Source of the DNA: Phoronis australis
Lineage: Eukaryota > Phoronida > Phoronidae
DNA: 58,446 nucleotides
Assembly: GCA_002633005.1 (NCBI GenBank)
Contig: NMRA01000066.1
Coordinates: 403,612-462,057, forward strand
Direction of reading: 5' to 3'
The position numbers were made by a program, and so were the translations under genes. How positions within the stretch are numbered: position 1 is the stretch's first letter; every line of letters begins with the position of its first letter. This document shows, piece after piece, positions 46,823-57,833 of this stretch. The notes under the pieces were generated by a model. The model was given only the letters and a program-made list of their open reading frames with translations, was not told the origin of the DNA and searched no databases.

Positions 46823-47671
46823 CGTTAACCATAGTTGTCGTTGCCAAGACCCACAAGAGCAAAGCCAATACGGCCCCTGTGACGACGAGACGGGGGTCCT
46901 GTTTTGCGCTAGGCCCTAAGTTACAGCTTTTTAGCTTAAAGGATTAAACCGGTCCCGACAACTTTTCAATAGCCCTGGCAGAGACGGATGGTACCACTCT
47001 TCCGTGCGGACCCCAAGCTGTAGCTTGTTCAGCTAATGAATGATCCGACACTGGTGACAGCATTGCACTCCAGTGGTAGAGCACCACGTTTGTGTACGCA
47101 GATAGAGTTCCATAGAAGCAAGAATCTCGCTCAGGAAGCTAGTGTGGTCACGTGCTTCATTTGCAATACATGGCGATATCTCGCGAAGTCCTGAATATTT
47201 TTGCCTTTTTGCGAAATTCTCCGCTCTTCTACGGAACTCTCACCTGTCTACTTCGACTACAGGCAAAAGTGTGACTAATATCTTTCAAATCAGTACACTG
47301 TTTGAGTCTCCGCATACAGTACATACACGTTGTTTTCAAACCCTAAACAACTTGGTTGCGTTTTTAGGTAACTGGTGAAGTTTTCATTTAAAAAAAGATT
47401 TCATTAAAATCGACTGAGGGGTTATTTTGCTATGAATGTACCTTTCTTAAACTGAAATTTTGACTTAAAAATTCGTTAACGTAATAATAATAATGGTACA
47501 TAAATATAAAACATATTTTTTATGTTACCTTATCTTTTTTCTTTCAGAAAATATATACTTTTACTAGTTGACAAAGCCTAGTTTTTTGATATAAGAGTTA
47601 GAATGGAGGCCACTATATATGGTTTGAGATAACCTTAAAGGAGAATGCCACCCGATTTAATTAGTCTTCTT

Positions 47672-47926
47672 CATGCGCGCACCCAGCCTTCAATATGGGG
47701 GGGGGCTCGAATTCCTGACGGTGTGCACCTTCTGGTAACAAAAGAGCGGGCGGACTAANTGCACCTTCTGCTAACAAAAGAGCGGGCGGACTAAAAAAAA
47801 AAAACGAGAGCACTACTGTGAAGTGCGCGTTTGTGCTTATTTAGTGGACTTTTGTCCCATTTTCTCGGACTTTTTGTCTCTCAGAGGCGGACCTTTTTGC
47901 CCACTTCGCCAAATGGTGCGCGCATG
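47672..47926. mobile_element. MITE nested in Kolobok-like copy C
   Basis: Perfect 12-bp terminal inverted repeats CATGCGCGCACC (47672-47683) and GGTGCGCGCATG (47915-47926). Copies A and B lack this segment: their sequence runs from TTAGTCTT straight into TTTTA at this point, so the insertion is certain. Inside are a G-run, a 36-bp tandem duplication joined at an N, and gaggcggacctttttgccca near the right end. Similar sequence occurs inverted at 53823-53935. Confidence 0.8.
47724..47795 (+). repeat. 36-bp duplication joined at a single N, likely assembly artefact
   Basis: Two copies of a 36-base unit starting tgcaccttctg and ending gggcggacta abut at 47759/47760, where the base is N. The units differ at about one position. 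Two contig ends overlapping by 36 bp but left unmerged with a token N would look like this. Confidence 0.6.
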
Positions 47927-49056
47927 TTTTTTACCATTTTAATCGGTCTATATCCACATCGCCTCGCATACGGTCGACCTTACCTTGCCGAGAGGTGTCG
48001 CGTTAACTTGCGAGGAAGGTGAGAAACGAAGCAGCGACGTCAGTGGTTCAGTTACAGAGTGAATGCCGCTATGTTGCGGTGCATCGGTTCCCGCTTGTCC
48101 GAACTATGCAGCTGCGAGGAAAGCGGGCATATCGTTTTTTCGACTTCCTTGAGAGTCCGAAATGCTTAGGAAGTGGCTCGCGGTAGTGAAGAATGAAAAG
48201 TACGCTGTAAATAGCAAGAATGAAGCTGTGAAACATCTCCGTATCTGTGACCTGCAGCAGTCGACAGTGAGACTGACGAATGCCGGCTTACCAAATAACT
48301 ATCCATATGTTCCGTTGCCTGAGGTTGTTCACGGCGCCTCTCTAGTATTTCTTCATCACTGTATTGCGGTTCGAAGTGATAGCCTGTGAAACTTCACGAT
48401 CCACCTGAGAAGTCTTCGTCAGATGAGCTCTCGTCTATTGCGATTTGCCATGTTGACGTTTATTACTGAGCGTTCTGTTTCAAAATGAATAATTCTCACC
48501 CTAACCAATACTTATATAAAACTGAAACAAAGTCTGTGTCATTCGATGCAATTTGTAATGCCTTTGGGGTGTTCGTGAGTGCAAAGGATTTGAGAAGCCA
48601 GCAATGATTAGCCGGGTGCAAAAAAACTAATTGACCGGACACCGAGGCCGTGTGAGCACATGCTAATTCAGTGTTGGCTGACAGAAACTGTTGTGAAACA
48701 ATAACTCGATTTTCTATCCCACAGCCAGGTGTTAGGGGAATCTTTATTTGCATATACATTATTCAAATAATGATTGTCAATGTACAACTTCTGCCTTCAC
48801 GACGGTTCTGTGGCCGGTAAACCTAACTTCGCGGCCCCGACGAATAAGTAGATTTGCAGTTTCGTGGCTAATTCACCAACATAATCACGTGCACATCATT
48901 TCTTTGGCTCACTAGTATAGTATGTTCTTGACTAGAAGTTTAGTTTCCAACTTTGACTGGTTTTTGTTCGTGATGTCTTCAGTCCGGCCGCGAGTTCCGA
49001 GCCACTGGCCGGGGTAACAAGCGTTTTGTGTGTTTAGAACTCAAAAATCACGAGTC

Positions 49057-49381
49057 AGTTTCTGGCTCCTGTTTGCTGATTGGTTAAAACAAACATATCA
49101 TGTGGACAAGATAGCAGTGCTTTTTTGGGAAACATTCAGTCGGAAAATTGTAATATTAATTTGCTGATCATGCTAGCAAAAAATTACATATTTAGTCAAA
49201 AGTTTGTTAAAAAATATCTTAATATCGAATTGTTCATTAACTTTATTAAATTACGTCCTGAAGGAAATACGGTACTTGTTGAGTAATGATTTAATGTTAT
49301 TTAAACGATGTATAGTATATTGTTTTATATGACTTGTAATTGTCATGCTAGAGCAAAATAAAATTATGATGAAAAAAAAAA
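49057..49381 (+). mobile_element. 5'-truncated L1/Tx1-like LINE nested in Kolobok-like copy C
   Basis: Copies A and B lack this segment. It contains the last about 68 codons of a LINE ORF2 (49080-49286): INLLIMLAKNYIFSQKFVKK, then IELFINFIKL and a stop, which fits the extreme C terminus of L1/Tx1-type proteins. The stop is followed by an 80-bp 3' UTR, AATAAA (49357-49362) and A10 (49372-49381). Extreme 5' truncation with a poly(A) tail is the hallmark of target-primed LINE insertion. It is clearly younger than the host transposon. Confidence 0.75.
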
Positions 49382-49842
49382 CAGAAGTATAACCAACACA
49401 GATCTAGGTTATCCTGTCTGTATTTCACGGAAGAATACTTCGAATTTATCTCCGAACAGACCCCAAACTCCTGCTACGGAGCTTGGTAAATTGGCCCTCC
49501 GAACTTTGTAGGCTACGGTGTGTCCAAATACCAATAAATCCGTAACAGCGAAATAAAACAACACGTTTTTATAAGAACTCGGTGTATTTCTAAGGGTTTT
49601 ACATCGAAGTTTGATGATTTATTGGTATTAAACGATGAATTCAAGCGATAAGCTGACACCAGTAACCCGTGTTGTGAACTACTGAACAGACTTCGTGTGA
49701 AACCAATGACGTCATTGGATAATTTTAACACCTCCGTCTGCCGTCAGGTAATGCAATCGAACGTGCCGTTAGGATCGAGTGGAACTACTCGATCTAAATT
49801 TGATACACAATAGGTTGTTTTTTGGGTGGCATGCTCCTTTAA

Positions 49843-51984
49843 TTCCGTAAGCTTTCCTTTTGTTTTATTTTGTTTTTGTTATTAATCATAATTATACTTT
49901 CGCTTAAATATTTTATCGCTACGTATTTATAAGCCCTGGTACAATGTTTCGTTTTTTGGGATAATTTTATGCACCATTATTGTATTGTTTTATACTTGTG
50001 TTGGAATAAAAGTACTAACTGCCGAGTTCTTGCACTTTACGGTAGACCAGACTACACCCACAACCAAGAATGCACTTCACTAAATTAAGCATTGCTTACA
50101 TAGGTCTGTCAGGGGTATTGATCGAGTGCAACGAATACAGAACCCCCAAAATAAGAATAGATCTATGTTTACACAAGTCTAAATTGAGTTATTTAAACAC
50201 ATGAATCTATATTGAACTTATGAAATCCAGTGTTTTATCGTAATCTATTTTGCCCGGGGTACGCCACGAGCTATGTTGCAGAGTAAAACAAGATGAGGAT
50301 TGTGGATAATGTCATTTATTATGGCGTAAATAGAAAGATTTAAATAAGACCATGCAAGATGGACATGGAAAAAACGCCACCGGGGTGTACAATGAATAGC
50401 TCTGAAAGATGGAACCAAAACAAAAGGACTGCCTGGAGGGCTTAAAGAAAAAGTACAGAACATAAACACAAAACTTGAAAATACCTAAAAGGTAATGTGT
50501 ATGAGAAAAAGAAAAACAGTAAACAGACACCCGGGATGGGGTTGGAAAAATGCAGAGAACGAACGTAGGTCTTGAAGACGACTAGGTAGGTGACTGAATG
50601 AGCTAGACCACGTTGAACTGAACAAAAGGAAATATGGGTGACCAATCAGGTGTCGCGTAGAGAAAAGTATGAATACAAAAGTAGACCCTTGAGGCTATAA
50701 ATAGAGATGAGTAATGAAAAATAAACCCTAAGGGTTGATATCAAAATAAAGTGACAAATCTCAAAATAATGGGGATAAATGCATTTAACAAGCTAAATTT
50801 AATTTCCCTCCAACTAGACTGCTACAAACTTGAGTTGCAGCGACCTTGAAAGAGGTTGTTGATGTGGGCGTTGCCCGTGTCGCAGACGGAACGTAAACGT
50901 TGGACAAAATTATAATGTAAAGTGCGTCACAAACTGTGACTGAAGAAAATCTCCAACGGCAAAATCGGATTTCTGTAGTTAATTTGGATCATCAAGTCCA
51001 TTTTGCGGGTATATAATTACACTTTTGAACTAAGATCTACGCAATAACATACAGATTTGGAATGCTAGCTTCGAAGTTGTTTTCAAAATTCATGTCTAGA
51101 GCGTAATCTTCGATCGTTAATCCCGAAATAAACCACTTAGATCCATTAGTTTGATGTAATAATCGTGACTGTGGAATTTTTTTCTGTTAAATTCATATTA
51201 ACTGCCGGCAAGACCTTATGTTTAAAAAAATGACACCTTTAAATGACGCAATTTGACGACCACATCTAATTAGCAAAACAAGGTCAAGTGAATTGAAAAA
51301 ATATTTAGAAAATTTAAACTTGTTGACTTGCGTTACCCCGTAGCATTACTATAGCAATATATCGTTTTCAAAATAACTAATGAGTCTTTCCAAGCGACGG
51401 TAACAAAAATTAACAACTGGGAAACGTCCACGTTGAAAATCACCACTCACTACTCTGACGCCGAAATGATCACTTGCGAAGCACAGTTTCACATTCGCTA
51501 ACAACACGCCTTGGAAACATGGAACAGCTCGCAGTTTGAACGCGTTGCGAAAAGAACTGTGATACCTTTAAGGTTTTGTAGGGCATTATTGACATGCCTG
51601 CGTATTTAGCGAAAAACCTAAAACACAATAGATTTCAACTCAGTAGAAGTATATGTACTGAAAGTAGAAAACCCAATCTGCCTTTAATTGGGCCACGTGA
51701 TCACGTCTTTTTAGTAACGTTTATCAAAACAAAAATTACATTGTTTGCGAAACAAAAAGGTATTAATTACATGACAAAATTGCAGTTGATGCAAGTGTTC
51801 AAGGTGAAAATAATTTCAAAATCGCGGTTAAAGTTTTCAAAAAAATCATTTTCTTTTCGTTTCATGCTAGTTTGTACACAAGTCCCATTTCAGATAGCCC
51901 CTCACGCCAAAGTGGAACATTTAAAAAAAAATCCTAAAATTGGCGCATTGATATGCTACAAGTAAGATTTTTTAGTCTTCTTAC
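49843..51984. other. no gene seen
   Basis: Overlapping reverse-strand frames at 50245-50645 and a + frame at 51594-51965 lack motifs; the latter is Lys-rich and looks like AT-rich chance coding. Confidence 0.4.
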
Positions 51985-52112
51985 ACAACATGCGAAGGTC
52001 ACATCACGTGACCTATAGTTAAGACCGGAAGTATCTTTGTCCCGACCGAAGTTCGAACGCGGGACTTTCTGTTAACCCGTGTAGACGCTCTGGTCCACTG
52101 AGCTATCGGGAC
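51985..52112 (-). mobile_element. tRNA-derived SINE with nearly intact tRNA head
   Basis: The reverse strand from 52112 to 52039 folds as a tRNA. The acceptor GTCCCGA/TCGGGAC has 7 perfect pairs, and the D arm GCTC-GAGC lies within a canonical A box (TAGCTCAGTGGACCAGAGC). The anticodon stem is weak (3 of 5 pairs, 8-nt loop), and the T arm CCGCG-TTCGAAC-TTCGG carries the B box. No CCA-ready discriminator context is evident, and a body with GGTCACGTGATGTGACC follows. The fold-back at 39464-39627 carries the same body. The shared body makes it a SINE rather than a tRNA gene; Pol III transcription would start near 52112. Confidence 0.7.
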
Positions 52113-52157
52113 CACCGGTCGATTACAGGAATAAAATCAAACTTATTATGAGACTTA

Positions 52158-52232
52158 AATGAATCCGATCAGACATTTCAGAGATACGACATTTCAAAGT
52201 TAGCCAGATTTGGACATTTTCCTAGGTTCCTA
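52158..52232 (-). repeat. dispersed repeat family R, copy 3
   Basis: The reverse complement contains CCTAGGAAAATGTCC, TCTGGCTAACTTTGAAA and TCTGATCGGATTCATTTAAG, matching the core of the copies near 7520 and 12761. Confidence 0.5.
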
Positions 52233-53046
52233 CATTAAATTTAACAGGCTCAATATTGTACATGTATGTGGCAAGCTGAAATGGATGTGTTTACAATGAA
52301 ATATATGTACCGGAAAGACCAGTTCTAGTACGGCAGAAGTCGAAAGTAATAAAGTTTATGTTCCCAAATAAAGACACGTATGAATCGTACTCCCATACTA
52401 CATTACCTAAATTACAAATCAAAACACACAGAAAATAATCGGAATGGGAAAAGGACATTCGACATTCAAATTTGCAAATGTGAAAAGACTTGTGGAGCAG
52501 TGAAAACATTCTTGTTCAATATTAGATGAGTTTATGCGTATCTTCTTTGGGAAAATTTCTGGAACTTTTACATAGTCTTTACCAAGATGAACACAGCTCA
52601 TAATTCTACAATTATTGCAATAAGTTTTCAAGGTTCCGGGAAATCAGCGAAAAAGAGTGGCATAACAATACGACTTAACATCCACCGAATATATGCAAAC
52701 ATTTTGGTCGCAGCTAACTATTTGAAACGAGGTAAACTATCCATTAAAATACGATTCGTTTGCTCATGACGTATTCAAATGGTCGGCGGATCGATAAAGA
52801 GGCACGGAACACAAAAGCTCGTCAAAATATCTTTTAAACAATTCGGACGAAAGTATCATCTCGCAATGTCTAGTACAGAGTAATTCACTTCCCCTGTGAG
52901 GAAATTTCTAGAAAAAATCACAAGATTCACGATGTTTGAAATACGCGCGAAGGAAAAACTTTGTGGTTACCTCAGAGTTTCTAATCTCCCTCCCACTTAT
53001 GATAAATGAGCGCCTGCGCTCACAATCAGTTGCTTGAAGTCGCATG

Positions 53047-53059
53047 AGGTCAAAGGTCA
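53047..53059 (+). promoter_or_regulatory. perfect DR1 nuclear-receptor site
   Basis: AGGTCA-A-AGGTCA, the consensus direct repeat with 1-bp spacing bound by HNF4, COUP-TF and RXR-type receptors in animals. No promoter or exon was identified nearby, so it may be a distal element or chance. Confidence 0.35.
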
Positions 53060-53822
53060 CATTTTCCATATAAGGGAATTGTGCTACGTCTATGCCTTGT
53101 CATACCAAATAAGACGTGCTTTGCCTTGTGGAAGAAAAATCGACGACGTGGTGAGCAGTTGACAGATCGGTTATTCAAAAATTGAAACTAAAAGAAAATG
53201 CTTTGATATCAACAGAAAATAAAAATCTTTACGGAAAAACCCTAAAAATACCTAGTGAGGAGTTTGAATTCTGTTTCAGTGGGAGAGAACCACTTTAGTT
53301 TGTTAGTCGCGTTCCAGGCCTCTTTAAACAGTGCCCTAGAAAAACGTAATCGTTAAACGAACCATGCTGTTAACGAGACCACATTAATCTCGTCAACACT
53401 GATAAGCTCAGCTCGATCAAAATATATTTTTCTTTCCGAGAAGTCTATTACAAGACCCTTCAGATCGATTTTCAGTCATCAGCTTAAATTAACATCATTT
53501 ACTTGACGGGACATCCTAAGGCGTATCTGGACTTGGCTGTTCGAGGGCTATGGGCATAGCTTTGCCGGAATGAGACTGCTGGAGAATTTCACCTTCCGAT
53601 TACCACCAANGTAGCCCCGAGTATCAACCCCGGCGGTAGTCGCCAATCCCCAAACCCACACCCCGTCGCCTTAGCTGTTACGCTCCAGTCGATTAGTTCC
53701 CCTTCCGCCATTCAACGTCAAATCTCCTTCCTTACATAGTGTACAGTGTATCTTTCCCACATTTTCCCAATGAGAGCTCCGATGCTAAACAAATTCTTGT
53801 TTTGCTAGAATGTTCCTTGGTT

Positions 53823-53935
53823 TTGCCACAATCCATGGGCTCCAGCGAGCCCCCCCAATTTGGCGAATTGGGAAAAAAAGTCCGCCTCAATGAAACAAAA
53901 AGTCCGAGCAAACGAGACGAAAGTCTACAAAGCCC
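53823..53935 (-). repeat. repeat related to the MITE nested in Kolobok-like copy C
   Basis: The reverse strand shares cggactttttgt, gaggcggactttttt and cccaattcgccaaatt, followed by a G-run, with 47840-47915. Terminal repeats are not evident here. It accounts for part of the 213-codon frame that spans it. Confidence 0.5.
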
Positions 53936-54959
53936 ACAGGAATTCGGCAGCAGATGCGAAAATAATGTCACTAACTGGCAACACAGCAGTTGGACCCAAC
54001 TGAAAATGCACGCCAGTCGTGCTCAGTGTCAGCAGGAACACGTCTTCCAATTTTCTAACGATCCCCTGAGTGGTTTGGCGCATACAAAAGGAGACGGCAA
54101 AATGAAGACTCATATATATGTATATAATATATACATGTGGGCGCATAAAAATGAAGCCAAATCACAAAGCAATGTTCAACTGCATGTGGTTGGGCTAGGC
54201 TTTTGTCACTTTAAGAAACAAGAGCAAGGCAAAGCCGTAAATGCGCCCGTGACCTTTGCCTTAGAATACGCCAACCTTTGCCGTGAAATACGCCCTCAAC
54301 CGCACAGCAAGCTACACTTCCGTTCTAGGGATGTTCATCCACACGATCACATATTGGTGACTAAAATAAACTCATTGTAGGATATATACGCCAGATGTTA
54401 AAATAAAAATATTTAAATTTATGTCTCTAGTGTTTTAGGTCATTAACCGCAAGTCGAAACTTGGCAGACATTTGGGTGAAGCTAGAGATCTGAGCGTTCC
54501 TATGCTTCAGTCACTAACTTTTAAAAACACACATGAACTGTATCTTTTGTGTACTTTTGGAAATAAATCATCATCTTGTTCTTCAGACGCTATTGAGGAT
54601 GAAAGACTCGTTTTAATAGGAGTGTCCAGTATTTGAAGGTCTTAGGAGAAAGTTTGGCATTTGTCATAATACTAGAAACTTTGACGACAACCCATTCATT
54701 ATTTGACGAACTCTTGCAATTTTCGGAACTTAGCTCGCTTTTATTATGCATAGTTATTTTAATTCCCTTACCTGCATTATTTCACGTCTCTTTTCAATGT
54801 TATTTATACACTTCTGTTTATAACGTGTGTACGTGTGTATTGGCCGTAGGGCTACGTACTGAAATAAACTATTCAGAGCTGAAAATAAACTGGCGCTTAC
54901 GGTCAACGTCAACTTGTCAACGAATATTGACAGTAGGCCTAATCAACCGATAACCAATC

Positions 54960-55760
54960 TCGTCAAAACTAACATGGCCAAACAGGATGTTACGGCAATC
55001 AAATCTGTCCGATAATCAACAGATCCGGCACGCATCTCAATCACAAAACCTCGTGACAAGTTTCAACAAAATACGTTTAACTGACAGTTAACCCGTTCTG
55101 ACAATAATCAAAGGACAAGCAGTTCCTTATCGAAAAACTAAAACGGGCAACCGAGGGCGGTACTACATCCAAGTCTGAGCGGAAATTGACTTGTACCGTA
55201 CCAGCGCAACACCCTCACATATCTGTGTGGAGTTTTGTCAAAATGTGTCAAGCCATTCTAAAAGTAACCAGTTACAAGCAATATTTTGTCTAAAACTAAA
55301 ACTAAAACGGTCAACAGGGATGCCAAATTAGTCAATTCTGCCCTAGAATTAAATGGTACAGTCCATCCCTGTCACCACGAATCCATGAGTCAAGATTCCT
55401 CAAAATCTGCCAATAATCGAATGGCAAAGATAATCTAGTCAAAATCTAAGAAGTGGTGCTGGAGTAGTCGACTCCGACTGAAGAGCAGCTGGTGCACTCC
55501 AACGACATACCATTATGTCAAGTTAAGGAAGTAGGGTAAAAATTTGAGGAGGGACAAATAATTTCTTTATCCCCACGTGCATCAAGTTCCTGCCAAACTG
55601 GTCAAGTAGTTTCACCAAAAACTGATGGCCAAATATCTAAATGGCAAACAGGGGGCGCCCTGGTAGACAAATCCATTTGAAAACTGACAAGTGTCCACAC
55701 ATTGCCGCCATATAACCACAAGTCAAATTTCACAATAATCTGTCAAGGGTTTTTTGAGAT
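54960..55760. repeat. degenerate satellite-like stretch
   Basis: Related phrases recur in order: catggccaaacagg, acgggcaaccgaggg, acggtcaacagggatg and atggcaaacagggg near the start of each block, and caaatctgtccgataatc, caaaatgtgtcaagcc, caaaatctgccaataatcg and cacaataatctgtcaagg further on. Spacing is irregular, roughly 120-180 bp. It looks like an old tandem array or a strongly diverged multi-copy repeat. No coding potential was seen. Confidence 0.4.
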
Positions 55761-56100
55761 GAACTTGAATGCCACAAAGACAGGTAACAAAGGACGACAG
55801 GATTCTCATTATACATGACCGTAATTTTTTGAGAGCATTATAATAACCCATAGTGTGTTAGTTTATTACTCAACCCTCTTTTAGCAACATATCCCTGATT
55901 GCAAAACAAGTCGACATCAAGTCAACCCATTTTGCCTATAACAGACACTGAAAAGGACTTTCAAATCAAGTTCTCAGGAGAAAACTCCTTTCAAAGTCTG
56001 CTTAATGGGTAAGCATGACCTACGCTTTTAGCAAATTACAGGGAACTGTGGGAAAAGACCACCCACCAAGGCAAGGACCAAGATGTCAAATCTGTGACAT

Positions 56101-56513
56101 AAGGCCCTTTCTTATTGACTTAAACTCCGGCCTGAGCGGAGCATCGACGTAAACAACGCAGTTAACCGGACCGTTCATACTGGTTCGGTAGTTAATGAAC
56201 ATAGAAGTAAACGAGAGGTGACACTGTCATCATCAAAGTTATCGCAAGGTAGTGCTGCAGCTAAGATTTTTTTCAATGTGACAATCTGGGAATATTTACA
56301 AGACTTTGTGCTAATTGACATTAAACTTATTTTTAAATTGATTGGTTATTATTAGAGCAAAATATAAGCAGCTATTGGTGATGGCACTACCCTGTAATTG
56401 TTGATGATAACAATGGCACCTGGCGATAACTTCGACTGGACCGGAGTTGACCGTTCATACTGACCACAACTCCCCAAATCATCGACATGTCGACGTTAGT
56501 ATGAAAGGCCCTA
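56101..56513. mobile_element. MITE with AGGGCCTTTCATAC-like ends
   Basis: Left AAGGCCCTTTCTTATTGAC and right, in reverse complement, TAGGGCCTTTCATACTAAC form imperfect terminal repeats. Subterminal phrases are also mirrored or shared (ccgttcatactg at both ends, and AAGTTATCGC in the left part against GCGATAACTT in the right). About 410 bp, AT-rich, non-coding; TA lies at both edges. Confidence 0.55.
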
Positions 56514-56696
56514 TAGGGAGTATGAGATTTTGTTGGTTTCTACCTTTAACTTGGAAGATTGACGCCAATGATGCACTAGCTGGTGACAGAATGAGGATTG
56601 GTGGAAATCATCAAAGCAGGTTTTAGCATACCCTTAAATTTTGGTTTGATAGAAAGTCATGAAGAATAGAAACAAGATATTTTGCCATTGTATGTA

Positions 56697-56702
56697 TTTA
56701 TT
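56697..56702 (-). terminator. poly(A) signal of the - strand gene
   Basis: AATAAA on the reverse strand, 174 bases after the stop codon of the terminal exon. Cleavage would be expected about 15-25 bases further on, near 56675. Confidence 0.6.
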
Positions 56703-56875
56703 GTACCAATATTGCATCTCACCTCACACTTTTGATAAAAAATGAATGTAACATGCCCGCATTTTGCAAATCAACTTTGTCCACTGAATAACGGGCATTA
56801 CACTGGTTTTCAAAATGTTGGCACCTTATATCCAACTACTTCCAACATTTTTCACAGAAAATAAACAACAGTAAA

Positions 56876-57040
56876 TTACTGACTCTTAACTTTGTGCCTT
56901 TCTTTATACTGTTTTTTGACAAATTCTACCAAGTTTCTCTCCGACAGATAAATCACAGAAAGGGTAACCAGTCCACACACCGCCCCAATACCAACATGTG
57001 CCGCCCTCTTTAGGAGACCTTGATCGCAGCAAAAAAATTT
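56876..57040 (-). CDS. terminal coding exon of an unidentified membrane protein
   Basis: The reverse strand reads ATTTATATTTCAG (acceptor, AG at 57042-57041) followed by 55 in-frame codons to TAA (56878-56876). The encoded C terminus begins KFFCCDQGLLKRAAH, has one hydrophobic segment, VGIGAVCGLVTLSVIYL (about residues 16-32), and ends in a charged tail rich in Lys and Arg (VKKQYKERHKVK). That is typical of a small single-pass protein of the ER or mitochondrial membranes with a basic tail. A poly(A) signal follows at 56702-56697. Splice acceptor, phase, stop and poly(A) signal agree. The frame is too short to stand out by length. Upstream exons must lie to the right, beyond the window or in unrecognised sequence. 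I do not recognise the family. Confidence 0.75.
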   Translation of the reverse strand, partial: KFFCCDQGLLKRAAHVGIGAVCGLVTLSVIYLSERNLVEFVKKQYKERHKVKSQ

Positions 57041-57830
57041 CTGAAATATAAATAACGATTGTTATCACAGTATTTAGAACACAGCACTACGGATTAAGGT
57101 GCATGGCAATAAATATGTACAAAAAAGGGAATAGCAAAATTGACAAATACAAACATGCTGCAAATGCGCCAATGAAAAATTAAAAATTCAAACATAACCT
57201 TCAGTTATCAAGACTTCATTAAGACAAAACAAATCCACAGATCAATACACACTTCATTTATAGAAATGTTATTGGTAAGATAAGAAATACCAATTCAATA
57301 AAATGATTAGAATCAGAAGAGCAGGTACAACACAGTTACGTAATTAATTTTTATAGCATTCATAATCATAACAACTCACATATGTCTATAGCTGAATCAC
57401 CCAGCGTTATTAAGTGCACTGAATTATACAGAAATCACACAAGTGCGAACAGCCATCCAGCGTGAGTCACCTTTTGGACTTCTCAGATAACAAAGAAAAT
57501 GGCACCCGCAATGGTGACAAGTGACTTTCAATGATTACTTGATGTCAACAACGTTTGTAACTACCAGCATTAGCTCGATAAATTTTGTTTCACAAATTTG
57601 TTTGAAAGTATACATAATTTTTCAAACAGATCTATCACTGATATGACAGATATAGATGTTTACAACAGTTTGAAATCATTCAATTATCAATATTTAGATA
57701 ATCGTGCCCAATTAAATTTACTGCAGTTGCTTTATCAAATCTACAATCTTGTCAGAATATAGTCTGACAGTATTTTGAGTTTGTTTTGTTTTGTTATTCT
57801 GTTTGATTGGCATGACCCCTGAGTAAAGTA
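57041..57830 (-). other. probable intron of the - strand gene
   Basis: AT-rich sequence without exon-like content, between the acceptor of the terminal exon and the heat-shock-element region. No donor site with a plausible upstream exon was found up to the right edge. Confidence 0.5.
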
Positions 57831-57833
57831 CAA

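Larger units (their letters stand above)
47635..49842. mobile_element. Kolobok-like TTAA transposon, copy C (inverted, with nested insertions)
   Basis: TTAA at 47635-47638 and 49839-49842, inner ends AGGAGAATGCCACCC and AGGAGCATGCCACCC. Orientation is opposite to copies A and B. It is about 550 bp longer than copy A. The excess is explained by a 255-bp inverted-repeat insertion (47672-47926) and a 325-bp LINE fragment (49057-49381), which together leave about 1.63 kb. The THAP frame (+ strand, about 48070-48250) still reads LRKWLAVVKNEKYAVNSKNE, but it is frameshifted before that point and has lost the final C-x2-H pair. Confidence 0.85.
52233..54959. other. stretch without a recognised gene
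   Basis: The longest open frame apart from the receptors (53739-54380, 213 codons, first ATG near 53835) overlaps a repeat (53823-53935) and shows no domain. I do not call it a gene. A single N occurs at 53610. Confidence 0.4.

Noticed and set aside
47065-47125. A-box-like string ctccagtggtagagcacca
   Set aside because: No B box at the right distance and no acceptor stem, so a tRNA or SINE call is not supported.
53739-54380. 213-codon open frame, the longest after the receptors
   Set aside because: It opens at a GTG (first ATG about 96 bases on), overlaps a dispersed repeat at 53823-53935, has no domain, and includes a TATA-like dinucleotide-rich stretch near 54110. Probably chance.
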